Shown: in pieces, positions 23,540 through 35,480 of the stretch
Numbering within the stretch: the stretch's first letter is position 1
Layout of the letters: each line of letters begins with the position of its first letter
Assembly (NCBI GenBank): GCA_022457155.1
Contig: JAJGOT010000511.1
Span: 550,659-614,658, forward strand
Length of the DNA: 64,000 bases
Reading direction: 5' to 3'
Source: Cladopsammia gracilis
Lineage: Eukaryota; Cnidaria; Anthozoa; Scleractinia; Dendrophylliidae
Position numbers and translations under genes: made by a program
The notes under the pieces: model-generated
The model's database searches: none
Told to the model about the DNA's origin: nothing
What the model saw: only the letters and a program-made list of their open reading frames with translations

Positions 23540-23865
23540 TAGGTATATCTGGGTTGCACTGTATCTCGACTAAGTTAAGAAAATTATGTTCGAATTTGAC
23601 AGCGATAAAAAAAAAATGAAAAAAAAACTTCGAGCTGCGCTTAAAGTAAAACTAATTTCTTTCTACCTCTTTCATTGTTTAAGTCTGTTGGTTGTCTTTC
23701 TTTCTTTCTTTCTTTCTTGCTTGATTCTGACATTTATAGTTTCCTTGTATCCTGCATAGAAATAAGACAAAAATATGTAAATAAATCCCATCACGTTTTG
23801 GATATTTAAAAGGTAGACACGAATTTTTTCATCATCTAAGTTTATAACTAACGAAAAGGTCAATG

Positions 23866-24180
23866 TCCGGGAAGGGGGGGGGGGGGGTCTCCCATATAAA
23901 AATGACAAGGGTGCTCGTTGGAAATTTTCGAAAAACACCCTAAAAGGTACCAGAATATCATTTGATGGGCGTGGCTCAAAAGAATTTTTCCCCCCAAGAG
24001 GTACCAATTCTAAAACAACACATGTCATATTCTGTCCTTTTTTTCGGCTCATACCCTAAAAGGTACTGCGAAAATTCTGACGGTGGTCATTTTAGATTTT
24101 AGTACCCTAATCGGTACCCTAAAAAGTACGACGAGCACCCCCGTCATTTTTATATGGGAGTCCCCCCCACACCCCCTGGG
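23866..24180. mobile_element. Poly-G-ended MITE with 8-bp target duplication
   Basis: GGTCAATG at 23858-23865 and 24181-24188 flanks the element. The ends are TCCGGG plus a long G run, then TCTCCCATATAAAAATGAC, mirrored at the right end. The interior has AAAGGTACC-type words in both orientations. It is the same style as the elements at 42782, 53293 and 63070. Confidence 0.8.
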
Positions 24181-24374
24181 GGTCAATGGCCACCGTAAAA
24201 AGATTCAAAAGCTGGCGTTTCGAGCGCTTGCCCTTCGTCAAAGCGAATCACAAGGGGCTGACGCTTAACGAATGGCATCGAATGGAATGCGAAAAATGAA
24301 TGGCTAATTTACCTTTTCAAATCAATTTTAATTCTTCTTTTTAATTTCCCACTACAAAAGTTACGGAAGATATC

Positions 24375-24496
24375 TGTTGTGGTTCAATTTTATCCAAATT
24401 TCATTTTCCTTTGTTTTTGCCTATGGTAATGTATGATAATGAGTTTCAAACAAAGGAAAATAAAATTTGAACCAAGGATAAAATTGAACCACAACA
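24375..24496. mobile_element. 122-bp MITE
   Basis: The perfect 21-bp inverted ends begin TGTTGTGGTTCAATTTTATC. Further pairing is CATTTTCCTTTG with CAAAGGAAAAT. It is nearly a complete hairpin. Confidence 0.8.
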
Positions 24497-24689
24497 TATC
24501 CATTAAAGCTTATCCATCAACTCACCTCTTTAAACATTATCATGTCGAAGTTGATGGAAGCTCTTCGATCGTGATTTGATTTCTCATTGATTTCTGTGTT
24601 AAACCTAACAAAAAGAACTATCATGTAAGTATACGTCTTCGTTGGGTTATGTGTCTGTCTAACTAAAAAAATCGTAGGCCGGAAGTTAA

Positions 24690-24916
24690 AGGGGCAGTAT
24701 CATGAGGTTCCACGCGCGGCACTGTTCACTATTCTTGCACCGGAATTTTGGACATATCACTGTTAAAAGTGATTTTTTTTCTTTCTTCCGGCTATCAAAA
24801 CGGATTTTTTGATTCAACAAATACCTCCACGTCTCGACGGCCTTTTTGAATTTGCGGAATCAAACTTGAAAACGTGGGCCGACGTTTTCAAGTTTCGACC
24901 TCGTGACACTGCCCCT
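24690..24916. mobile_element. TTAA-flanked MITE
   Basis: AGGGGCAGTATCATGAGG pairs with CCTCGTGACACTGCCCCT. TTAA occurs at 24686-24689 and 24917-24920. It is piggyBac-like by target and shares its AGGGG start with the element at 16377. Confidence 0.8.
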
Positions 24917-25206
24917 TTAAATAGAAAAGCGGTTGTTCTTATAATAAATACGATCCTTATGAATCGCAAACTTGCGAGGACGTCTAAATGAACGGCGCAA
25001 CTTGAAAGGGGAAATAATTATAGGCATTACATTTTATGTAAACTTTAAAAAATAAACAACGCTAGTGCTGACCCTGTGAGCTAAAGCCACACAACAATTG
25101 ATTGAAAACTTAGAGTAAAATTATAACTAACAAACTGTGATTTATTTTGCCATACTTTACAGTTGTAACACATCACGTACTGTGTACCAGACAGAAAAAT
25201 TGCTGA

Positions 25207-25625
25207 TAGCGCGTCAGCCTGTGTGTATCTCAAACCATATGCAACGGTTATTTACTACCCGATTATTAAGGAGGCAATTGTTAAATATGGCTGAAATTTT
25301 AGTTGTAGACTAACTAAGTAGCGTCCAGTGGAAATTACCAGAATATAGGGTGATTTTACTTCATCTGTGAAACACTATCTAACAATTAGTGTGTGATAGT
25401 CCAAATTAAACAAAAGGAAACAATGGAATTATAGTCTAATAGTGCGTACTATTCTACTAACTATTTCACAGATGAAGTAAAATCATGTACTCTAATCGCT
25501 ATATCGCGTCAGTCTGTGTGTATCTCAAAACATATATAACGGTTATATCAGCAATGCACAGTTCTGATTAAGAGGCAATTGAAATATGGCGGCTGAAATT
25601 TTAGTTGAAGACCAACAAAGTAGAC
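25207..25625. repeat. Diverged direct repeat around an inverted-repeat element
   Basis: GCGTCAGCCTGTGTGTATCT near 25210 recurs near 25506, followed by matching sequence to GAGGCAATTG and GCTGAAATTTTAGTTG. Between the copies, 25349-25489 has 22-bp inverted ends TGATTTTACTTCATCTGTGA, a MITE of about 140 bp. Confidence 0.65.
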
Positions 25626-26338
25626 TGAGTGTTGTCAGTGTTATTATATAGCGTGGAGTGTTAACTGAACCATCAGACCGTGTAAGCCATTACTTGAAAA
25701 CAACCCTCCGATAAATGCTGCAAGAAAATTTCTGTAACAATTTTCTTACCTAAAGTACGTAGTTGAAAGGCGTTTCAAAGTTATCGTCATTCCTCCACGT
25801 ATTGACAATATAGATCTTCGCTTCAGTAAATGTCGTGGTCTGCATGCTGGGGCAGATGACTTTGTTCCTCATCCCGAACATCATTAAAGTTATTTGAAAA
25901 GTTTCGTTTGCAATCTTAAGTTATCTGTCAACATGAACATAACTCCTTCATCCTCCGTCGCTTTCCTCGTGGTGAAGGTGCGAAGAAAAATATGAATAAT
26001 GAATGATAATCAATCTATGCATTTGCATTTTAAAATATATATATTCCACAGTTCCGGGAAAACATGTTTCCATTTACAAAATATTTAAGAAAAAACGTGC
26101 ACACTTTTAGCAGGATGGATTAATAGTTCGTGGTCAGTTTTTCTCCGAAATATAACAATTTCCCGTAAAAATTGTCCTTTTCGCTGCATTCAAAAGCTGC
26201 AAACGTTGTTACCTTTTTTTTTTTTTACTTTATTCATAACACGAACAACAAACACTTACAATAGTAAGAGTTACAAGATAAGGACTTACTAAACCAAACA
26301 TGGTCTCACAAGACATGTTTCAAATAGCCGCACTTCCT

Positions 26339-26565
26339 AATGGGGGAGGGGGGAGCAAACGGATCAGAACCTCCCGCTTCCCGTACCCTTTCCTCCCGCT
26401 TCCCGTACTTTTTTCTCCCGAATCCCGCCCTTTTGTGCGTTGCTCCCTCCCCGCGTTTAGCATTTCTCTCCCGCTTCCCGCTCTTTCCTCTCCCACCTCC
26501 CGTACTTCTCCCGCCTCTTATTCTCCCGGGCTAACGCTCCCCTGTCCCCCCCCCCCCCCTCCCCC
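26339..26565. mobile_element. Poly-G/poly-C-ended element with 8-bp target duplication
   Basis: CACTTCCT at 26331-26338 and 26566-26573 flanks a segment that starts with G-rich and ends with C-rich sequence. The interior repeats CTCCCGCTTCCCGTAC. The open frames here are low-complexity Pro/Ser-rich translations. Confidence 0.65.
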
Positions 26566-27038
26566 CACTTCCTCGCTCCTGGACACTTTTTTTTATTCGA
26601 GGGGAGAGGGAGAGAGCTGATATCAACCTCCCTTTCCATTCAATTTTACCAACAAATAGCTCCTTACTTTTTAATTAATTTCAACATTTACTTTGGACAG
26701 AACAAAATGGACGATTGTCTGGCCACGTGTTGGGATGTCTGTGCGTCTGATGTCTGTCTGTTTTTAAACTAATAGAAAATATTGTTAAACAGTTTTCAAA
26801 AACTCGTAACGGTCCCTTCAAGTAAACTATTATTTTTTCTATATTCGTGCGTTCATATCATAATTTTACAGGCTCTCGCAATACGCGACAATGTGTTAAT
26901 TGTTATTACAATTTGCGAGAGCTGGATTTTTTCAATCCAGTACAATTATTTACAATGGGCGTGTTATTACAAATTGAAACCAGCACGATTACAAAATATT
27001 TACAACTGGTATTAGAAAACGTGACAGGGTTTCACACT

Positions 27039-27378
27039 AGGGGCCCGGTCGCACTAGGGAAATTCTGATCAAATTTTTCTTTGTTTAAGATAAAAATCTG
27101 TTATCACATTAAGTTTCCTAATGTGACCGGCTAAACTTCAAAGACGCAGTGTATGGGTGGGGCAGGCTGATTTTGAAAACATCGAGGAAAACAAAAGAAA
27201 TCGCTTCCGGAGGGACACGCTTTTTGTGGAATGTTTTTGTTTTTATGTCATTACGAGTATGTTTTCGACAGCATGGACGTGCGACCCTAAAATGTTCTCA
27301 AAGTTTTAAACTTCCGTTTGCGGTTTCAAATTTATGGAAATTTTTGTTTTTTGACTGTAGTGTGGCCAGGCCCTAGAG
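27039..27378. mobile_element. Imperfect MITE
   Basis: AGGGGCCCGGTCGCACTAG pairs imperfectly with GTAGTGTGGCCAGGCCCTAG. TAATGTGACCGG inside repeats the theme. The 75-codon frame within it has no recognisable domain. Confidence 0.5.
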
Positions 27379-27473
27379 CTTTTGTGTATATTCTAAGTGC
27401 ACTTGAAACCTATTTTAAATGTGAAAGAGTAAAATGCACATACTTGAAGCCTACTTTGTGACCATGGAAACTT

Positions 27474-27637
27474 AACAAATTTACACCGGTTTTCCGTGGT
27501 GTGGACTCTTATTTACCACGATTTACGTAATCACATGGTCAAAATGTTGTGGACTCACGAGGCGCAGCCGAGTGAGTCAGCAACAAATTCGTGGTAAATA
27601 AGAGTCCACACCACGGAAAACCGGTGTAAATTTGTTT
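27474..27637. repeat. Hairpin with perfect ~48-bp arms
   Basis: The arms 27474-27521 and 27590-27637 are essentially exact complements, beginning AACAAATTTACACCGGTTTT. They enclose a 68-bp loop. The neighbouring 27720-27830 sequence again contains ACTCTCATTTACCACT, so this may be one end of a larger, older element. Confidence 0.85.
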
Positions 27638-28936
27638 TTTACAACAATATTTAGAAAAAAATACAGGGAAAAATCGAAGTCTTGTTACAAAACGTGACAG
27701 CAAAGAAAGAGCAAGCGTTGTCTATAACTTTCTCGCAATCTGATTGGTTGTTTTCAAGCGCGCGTGATGTTAGCGTCAGCACCGTTGTCTGGACTCTCAT
27801 TTACCACTCACGTCGACCAATCCGATTGCGAGTTTAGCGGCAATGGTGGTAAAAATGTCTATTTCAAAGGAGCCGAAGTAGGCCGCCAAGTATGATCTAC
27901 ACCACACTTGAGAAGGCACTTGACCAATGGAAAAACAGAAGCCAACTGACAGACATGCGCTGCGGCGCAAAAAAATGATAGTGATTGACGTTCCTTTTGG
28001 TCAGCACCAAGGTTGTGAACGTTCGGTCTCCACTGACCTGAAACGCGCGGGCCCTGGGGACGAGATTGGGGGAGCAGCGAAAACCGGCGCGCGAAGGAAT
28101 TTTTACTATTTGAAATGCTATCGGAAAATGTAATTTCTGACGACTGAGTGACGTAGGAACGAATTGGTCAGAAAATATTATTCTGACGGCACGGCAGAGA
28201 GGCTCGCGTGTCCTCATGGGACAGTTCAGGACTATTTAAGGTTTTGGCGGGAGTTTTATCATTCTACGTCTGTCAGTCTTCTGCAACATTATCTTTTTTT
28301 CTTTTTCTTTTTCGTTTAAGTTTCAGTCTTTCAAATAGGTTAGATACTGTATTATAGCAAAAGTATTTGGAAATATTATCATTTGTCAGCTGTACCTCTG
28401 CCTCCGAGGTCCAGTGCCACTGCACTTTATATTATAGGGGGGTATACGTTTCCACAATTTTTGGCCACTTCAAAAGGGTGGGTTTTAGTGGTTTTTCGTA
28501 TCTGGCGTGGCACAATTTTCTGTAAGTGAAATGTAATTTTCAAAGGTCAGGAGAATGTAAAGAATATGTTAGTAGGATACATCCATCAGATGACTGACTG
28601 GCTCATCCTCGATAAACTCATTTCACATTGAATGTCTCGTCTTAGTGGGGTCAGAATAACTCGTTCCCCAGGACCTTCTGGTGGCGTGAAGAAAATTCTG
28701 AACAAGGCTGCCGAAATACTTCAAGAATCATGGGGTATTTTGTCACGCGACACAGAATGAAGTCACGTTTTCGGAGGTTTATTTAATTTCCAGCAGCTGG
28801 TACCGTTAATGTTGTTGAAGTGGAAAGATTACATTTCATCAGGTGTCATATGACAAAATATGCTTGGATTCTTGGAGTATTTCGGCAACCTTGTTCCCAG
28901 GGTTCCTCCTCTTCCCGTTCCTTGGAACCCTGGAAA

Positions 28937-31888
28937 CGAGGTTGGTATTTTGGCAGCTCTTTTGAATAGGAGGGCTCCTTCGACGGGATTGCTTTATTTT
29001 CCTGTTCTCATCGCGATATTTCCTTTCACCGTTCACCTCTATCTATCACCTGGAACACGACCGAACAACGACATAACAGGGCGCACGTTCTAGACATTGT
29101 CTGTTTCCATGCACAATTACTACCACGATGTCACCTCCTCCCTTCATTTCACACCTTTTTTTGGTGTGAAATGCAAATTTAGGCGTCTTTGAGTCGTGAA
29201 ACGTGATTATCTACAGCGTTATATCAATAAAATTTGCTTCAAAACTGTCATCAAACCAAGATGTTGCCTAATAAAAAAAGATGTTTTCCCAAATTTGGTC
29301 AGTAATGGTCTTCGTAATAATGCTTTAGTGGTTGATTCACAACTCAAGGTTAAAATGGTCAGGCCATCACGCTCTTTTATATCGAAACTTCCCTGTTTAA
29401 TTTGTTTTTAATGTCGAAAGGAATTATGAATCCCATTCATTTTTACCCCTTAGCGTATTATCAAGCGAACAATAGATGTTATATTTGTGAATCGTTTTAA
29501 GCTTTTAATTTCAACGGCCCACCGGATAAACAATTAAACTGGCGGTGAACTGTTAGCTCACAGTCTAGATATGGGTGATTTCCATTTTGCCTTTTCTCAT
29601 CCGAAAAGTGGCAAACAAAGAATTTAAAACATGTTATAAACTTCATACTTCGAAACAAATAAACAATTTGGACTCATACTAGTTGAAGTTCAACAGACAA
29701 AATATCATACACCTGCTCGATATTAAGTTTCTTGCCGAAAATTAGTTTCATTCCCTATACAGCGAAAAATAAAAACACTGTTTACGAATTATATACCTAG
29801 CACTTCTATTTGCTAAAAGGTCTTGCCTCCAGTACAGCGTTTGAAAAAACCATCATCTATTTTCTTGTAAAAAAAAGTGAAGGAAAAAAACGCGAGAAAT
29901 GCTCCTCGCATTTCTTCATTTGCATGCTAACGAGGTTGGTATTTTGACAGCTCTTTTGAATAGGAAGGCTCCTTCGACGGGATTGCTTTATTTTCCTGTT
30001 CTCATCGCGATATTTCCTTTCACCGTTCACCTCTATCTATCACCTGGAACACGACCGAACAACGACATAACAGGGCGCACGTTCTAGACATTGTCTGTTT
30101 CCATGCACAATTACTACCACGATGTCACCTCCTCCCTTCATTTCACACCTTTTTTTGTGTGAAATGCAAATTTAGGCGTCTTTGAGTCGTGAAACGTGAT
30201 TATCTACAGCGTTATATCAATAAAATTTGCTTCAAAACTGTCATCAAACCAAGATGTTGCCTAATAAAAAATATATGTTTTCCCAAATTTGGTCAGTAAT
30301 GGTCTTCGTAATAATGCTTTAGTGGTTGATTCACAACTCAAGGTTAAAATGGTCAGGCCATCACGCTCTTTTATATCGAAACTTCCCTGTTTAATTTGTT
30401 TTTAATGTCGAAAGGAATTATGAATCCCATTCATTTTTACCCCTTAGCGTATTATCAAGCGAACAAAAGATGTTAGTGAATCGTTTTAAGCTTTTAATTT
30501 CAACGGCCCACCGGATAAACAATTAAACTGGCGGTGAACTGTTAGCTGACAGTCTAGATAAGGGTGATTTCCATTTTGCCTTTTCTCATCCGAAAAGTGG
30601 CAAACAAAGAATTTAAAACATGTTATAAACTTCATACTTCGAAACAAATAAACAATTATTTGGACTCATACTAGTTAAAGCTCAACAGACAAAATATCAT
30701 ACACCTACTCGATATTAAGTTTCTTGCCGAAAATTAGTTTCATTCCCTATATACAGCGAAAAATAAAAACACTGTTTACGAATTATATACCTAGCACTTC
30801 TATTTGCTAAAAGGCCTTGCTTCCAGTACAGTGTTTGAAAAAACCATCATCTATTTTCTTGTAAAAAAAAGTGAAGGAAAAAAACGCGAGAAATGTTCCT
30901 CGCATTTCTTCATTTGCATGCTAACGAGGTTGGTATTTTGACAGCTCTTTTGAATAGGAAGGCTCGTTCGACGGGATTGCTTTATTTTCCTGTTCTCATC
31001 GCGATATTTCCTTTCACCGTTCACCTCTATCACGACCGAACAACGACATAACAGGGCGCACGTTCTTCATTGTCTGTTTCCATGCACAATTACTACCACG
31101 ATGTCACCTCCTTCCTTTCACACTGCCTTTTTTTTTTTTTGGCGCGAAATGCAAATTTTGGCGTCTTTCAGTCATTAAACGTAATTATCTACAGCGTTAT
31201 ATCAATAAAATTTGCTTCAAAACTGTCATCAAACCAAGATGTTGCCTAATATAAAAAAGATGTTTTCCCAAATTTGCAATTTGGTCAGTAATGGTCTTCG
31301 TAATAATGCTTTAGTGGTTGATTCACAACTCAAGGGCAGGCCATCACGCTCTTTTATATCGAAACTTCCCTGTTTAATTTGTTTTTAATGTCGAAAGGAA
31401 TTATGAATCCCATTCATTTTTATCCCTTAGCGTATTATCAAGCGAACAATAGATGTCAGTGAGTCGTTTTAAGCTTTTAATTTCAACGGCCCACCGGATA
31501 AACAATTAAACTGGCGGTGAACTGTGATAAGGGTGATTTCCATTTTGCCTTTTCTCATCCGAAAAGTGGCAAACAAAGAATTTAAAACATGTTATAAACT
31601 TCATACTTCGAAGCAAATAAACAATTTGGACTCATACTAGTTAAAGTTCAACAGACAAAATATCATACACCTGCTCGATATAATTAAGTTTCTTGCCGAA
31701 AATAGTTTCATTCCCTATACAGCGAAAAATAAAAACACTGTTTACGAATTATATACCTAGCACTTCTATTTGCTATAAAGTCTTGCTTCCAGTACAGTGT
31801 TTGAAAAAAACCATCATCTATTTTCTTGTAAAAAAAGTGAAGGAAAAAACGCGAGAAATGTTCTTCGCATTTCTTAATTTGCATGCTA
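28937..31888. repeat. Triplicated ~994-bp unit upstream of the first GPCR
   Basis: The landmark CGAGGTTGGTATTTTG occurs at 28937, 29931 and 30925, an exact 994-bp step. The three units stay alignable throughout with few substitutions and small indels. They run from AGCTCTTTTGAATAGGA to CGCGAGAAATG and CATTTGCATGCTA. A more diverged fourth homologue precedes the second GPCR at about 36496-37400. I see no protein-like frame conserved across units. Confidence 0.9.
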
Positions 31889-32379
31889 TTTGAGCTTTTA
31901 ATGGATTTCCATGTGGAGAATTATTTGACGTTTGGTAGACAACAACTCCATCTGTTATCAAAGAGTTTACTAAACCAATACATTTCTGCGGATCTTGATC
32001 TTAATGGAGCGCTTTAATTTGGGAATTTGTAACATAAGTTGAGGATTTTCTCTTAATTTTTTTTTTTTTTTTTTGATTTTCTCTTAATATAACTGAGTTT
32101 GATTTTGTACTAAACCATATTTTCTTAAATATTTTTTCATAAAAAGAATACGTGCGACAGGACATCATTGTGTACGTGGTAATTTGCAATTATCTAAATT
32201 TCCAAACAGAATATTAATAAGCTAAGTTCAGCTGCAAGCAGCTGATGGTTCTTAACTAGTCTCTTGGTTTGGATAAGAAAGCTGATGAGCATAATTAGCA
32301 GTAAAGCTAGAACACTGAAAAGCGATCGTCCACTCAGCCAGTTTCCTTTCTCGTCAGCAACCTAAACCGTACTTACATC
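31889..32379. promoter_or_regulatory. 5' flank of the first GPCR
   Basis: This segment is conserved with 37390-37847, upstream of the second GPCR (for example TTTCTGCGGATCTTGATCT and GGAGCGCTTTAATTTGGGAA). Just before the ATG, paralogues share a CTAAACCGTA-type leader, with TTCTCGTCAG that could be a 5' UTR splice acceptor. No defined promoter element can be called. Confidence 0.35.
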
Positions 32380-33462
32380 ATGACAGGCAACTTTTCCTGT
32401 CGTCGAAATAGTTGTTCTCCGAACGACACCCAGTTGAATTGTACAGAAAAATATGACCCACGCGACTTGCCAAAAGAAAAGATAATTATACAGACAACCG
32501 TCGAAGTGATTCTAACAATTGCAACCGTCTTCGGCAGCTACCTTATTCTCAGAGCATTTTGCAAATTTTATAGTCTTCGAACTGCGTCCAACATCATTCT
32601 GGTGAGTTTGTCTACCGCTGACGGCTTACTAGCGATTCCGTTCATTCTCGACATTATCAAGTCTATAGCTTTTCGTCTTAGACAAAGCTCTAATTTTAGG
32701 GCGGATAGTCAAGTTCTGCGCATAACAAGTTCAAATTTCAGCTTCTTTCTCATTTCGGTCATCATTCTTCATCTCGCGTTAATCAGCGTGGAACGTTTCA
32801 TCGCCGTCAAGTTCGCCTTGAGGTATCACACCATAGTGACTCATCGCCGAGCACTGATCGCTTCCATCGTGATGTGGCTATGGACAGCGGCCGTTATGTT
32901 TGTTTTTCCAAAGGTGCTTAAAACAAGCGGCAGCGACGACTTCAAACGGTTTCGTCAAGCTATCAACCCATTCACTAGAACCCGCGAAGGACCTCCAGAT
33001 CACGATCTTTCTCCGTTAACCACAGGGTATCTCATCTTCCTAGTGATATCACTGCTGATAATCCCCTTAGTAATCATCCTATACTCGTACGGCTACATCT
33101 TTATAGTGTCCCGCCAGCACAGACAACAGATCAGACAACAGGAAGACATCCCAGGAATGCCCACCATCAAGCAAGAAATGAAGGGCGCCCGCACTCTCGC
33201 CATTGTTGTTGCAGTTTGTCTTCTCAGTATCGTCCCGTTGTTGGTCGTAACATGCCTCCGTTTTTTCGGCAAACTTCCCGAATGTCACCATCCAAAGCGG
33301 AGGTATATTAAGTTTATCGTTTACAACGCGGCAACAGGATTAAACGCCATCTGCAATCCTCTTGTGTACGGATGGAGAAATAAAGAATTTAGAAGCGCTT
33401 TTCGCAAACTGCTGAAGTGCCGTAAGCGCGAACTCATACATCCATTACAGCAGGATGGATGA
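32380..33462 (+). CDS. Class A (rhodopsin-like) GPCR, paralogue 1, single exon
   Basis: A 360-residue seven-helix receptor with a glycosylatable N-terminus (NFS 4, NDT 15, NCT 20). TM1 is about 36-60, and TM2 has LSTAD with Asp81. TM3 ends in ERF at 138-140 (E/DRY variant). TM5 has Pro229, TM6 has Pro286 without the usual CWxP Trp, and TM7 has NPLVY at 326-330. Helix 8 follows with Cys347 as a palmitoylation candidate. The TM3 cysteine is absent and the ECL2 cysteine is Phe198, so the canonical disulfide cannot form. Ligand and subfamily are unknown. AATAAA lies at 33641-33646. It is the intact receptor of segmental copy A. Confidence 0.9.
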   Translation: MTGNFSCRRNSCSPNDTQLNCTEKYDPRDLPKEKIIIQTTVEVILTIATVFGSYLILRAFCKFYSLRTASNIILVSLSTADGLLAIPFILDIIKSIAFRLRQSSNFRADSQVLRITSSNFSFFLISVIILHLALISVERFIAVKFALRYHTIVTHRRALIASIVMWLWTAAVMFVFPKVLKTSGSDDFKRFRQAINPFTRTREGPPDHDLSPLTTGYLIFLVISLLIIPLVIILYSYGYIFIVSRQHRQQIRQQEDIPGMPTIKQEMKGARTLAIVVAVCLLSIVPLLVVTCLRFFGKLPECHHPKRRYIKFIVYNAATGLNAICNPLVYGWRNKEFRSAFRKLLKCRKRELIHPLQQDG

Positions 33463-34207
33463 CTGTTAAATGAATCGAAAAAAAGTATCATCCATAGCAT
33501 TTCAGCGGTACTCACTTAACGATGAAACACTGAGTTTGTACATGATGTATAAACCACCAGAGTAAACGCCGTTTTTGTACAGGGATCGTTCTTTCACTGT
33601 GAAGTTGTTTTTTATAGTTAGTCTAAGAGTATTTTGTACAAATAAAGATTGAAAGGAAACATTATTCACAAACTCCTGTGAATTTACAGTTATGCCAAGA
33701 CTGAATTAACTGATATGAGTCGGATTCGTGGAAGAACAGTATATATAAAATCGCAAATTTAAGAGTGATTTATGTTCGCGATCTTCGTCTGTCATACTAC
33801 GTCTGCAAATATTCTTTAAACTGACATCCGTGTTTTCAGTGTAGTCGTCATAGTTAGCGCTAGAATGAAAGAGCAATGCTACAATTGTAGGATCTTGAAG
33901 GCATCTATAGAAGACAATAAGAAAACTTAAAAAATATAAAGCGATCTCAGAAGTTGATTATATTCATTGTATTTACATGTAATTGACTACGAGGAAACAA
34001 CTCCGAATAAAATGAGAGGTGCAAATAGATTTTCGTAGCCAAGTTGTTTTCTGTCTAATAAAATTGAATACTTAATTCAATCAAGAATGGTCTCTTTTAT
34101 TCTTCAACGGAATAACCACCCTCGACTTTATGCGGATCTTCTTTCCTTTGGTTTATTTTGTTTGAACTTTTCATTGTTTAGAATATATACGCAGTGTTGA
34201 CTCGAGC

Positions 34208-34313
34208 AGCTCTTCTTCTTCTTCTTCTTCTTCTTCTTCTTCTTCTTCTTCTTCTTCTTCCTTCTTCTTCTTCCTTCTTCTTCTTCTTCTTCTTCTTCTT
34301 CTTCTTCTTCTTC
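34208..34313. repeat. CTT/AAG microsatellite
   Basis: About 105 bp of CTT repeats with a few interruptions. The Glu/Lys/Arg-rich frames on the minus strand are translations of it. Copy B has only a short remnant here (about 39860), so it expanded after the duplication. Confidence 0.95.
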
Positions 34314-34629
34314 AATAAAAGACGGGCCATGTGGTGGGTGCCGGAGAAATTCTGAGTCAAACATGCACGTGTCTGGTGTCAAGTAACATTGCATAATAAA
34401 ATAACATTCTACCTGCTTTGAGAAGAAATGAGGATTACAAAGGAATGAGAAAATATAACATTTAGTAATACGATCGTGGGAATCATCAGCAGAACATTTT
34501 GAAAAAAAGAAATATATATGCGATATTAATTAAGGAATCCACAAATTATAGAAGGCAGGTTGCGTACACCAGGCTGGCTACAAGAGAACGGCGGAAGATC
34601 ATTTAAAAAAAAAAGATAAAAAGCACATA

Positions 34630-35049
34630 CTGATGCACGAATGTAATGTTGTTTATATAGTGGCCTCTCTAAGTACTCGTAAATTTCTAATCGTGGTATC
34701 CAACGTTTTCGTTTGCTTTAAATTGATGGTTTACTTTAACAGAGCCCCACAAACTTGGTTGATAATGCGACTTGCTGTATCGGGCATTCTAACAGGGGAA
34801 GGCTTTTTTTCCGAGAGGGCAGAAGAATGAAAAAAGAAGAATATCATCGTCAGTGCTACGGTGAAGAAAGTCTGCATAATCTCGGTAATTTTTATTTTCT
34901 CCTGGCTCCCTATCATTTTTTTGACAATTGCCAGTAACGTATTAAATCGACTTGATGTTATTCCTGAAGTTCTCACTACTGTTTCGTTAATTTTTCACCA
35001 TAGCGACCAGTTCATTTGTAAATCAGTCCTCTTATTTATGGTTTTCTAA
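34630..35049 (+). pseudogene. Second-family GPCR pseudogene A (internal deletion)
   Basis: TM1 and the start of TM2 are readable (SNVFVCF; LAVSGILTGE, an SDILTG relative). The sequence then jumps directly to the end of intracellular loop 3 and TM6: KKVCIISVIFIFSWLPIIF (FSWLP in place of CWxP). A TM7-like stretch breaks off after FHHSDQFICK. Helices 3-5 are missing and the frame shifts between the two halves. Its partner in copy B is at 42464-46675. Confidence 0.75.
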
Positions 35050-35480
35050 AATTAGATTTCAAAATGGCCATTGACAATTTCGTTCAAAGGGTCATCCGGG
35101 ACTGAGCGGAAAGGCTGGAAACGACAGCTGGAACACAAAGGTCTTTCTTGTCGTTTAAAATGGTTGCTTGGGGAAAACGCTAACCTGTAAACAGGCTCAT
35201 TTTTTGGGGGGGTGGAGGCCTGAATACTCGAAGAATCATGTTACGTGACACAAAATCATGTTACTGCGTCAGTAACGTCAAGTGTCGTTTCCAGCATTTG
35301 ACAGCACATCCAAGTTTGACTTTTTTGTTATCTGGAACCGTTGTTCAAGCGGACACTCGGCATATATTTCATCAGTTATCAGGTTAAAAATACTTCACAA
35401 TTCTTGGAACATTTCGGCAGCCAGCTTGTGCAGGGGTTTCTCGGCCGTGCCGCCTTTTTAAATCAGAAGGCCCCTAGGAC

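Larger units (their letters stand above)
28700..35049. repeat. Segmental duplication, copy A
   Basis: The order is flanking segment, GPCR gene, 3' flank with GTGTTGACTCGAGCAGC, then a second-family GPCR pseudogene. The same order recurs from about 35220 (copy B). Matching landmarks include AATACTTCAAGAATCATGGG against the ACTCGAAGAATCATG region, the GPCR body, and the GCGGATCTTCTTTCC 3' flank. Copy A alone has its upstream segment triplicated. Confidence 0.8.

Noticed and set aside
26300..26639. Pro/Ser-rich frame on the plus strand
   Set aside because: Low-complexity CTCCCG repeats inside a flanked element.
34128..34394. Glu/Lys/Arg-rich minus-strand frames
   Set aside because: Translation of the CTT microsatellite, absent from the paralogous segment.
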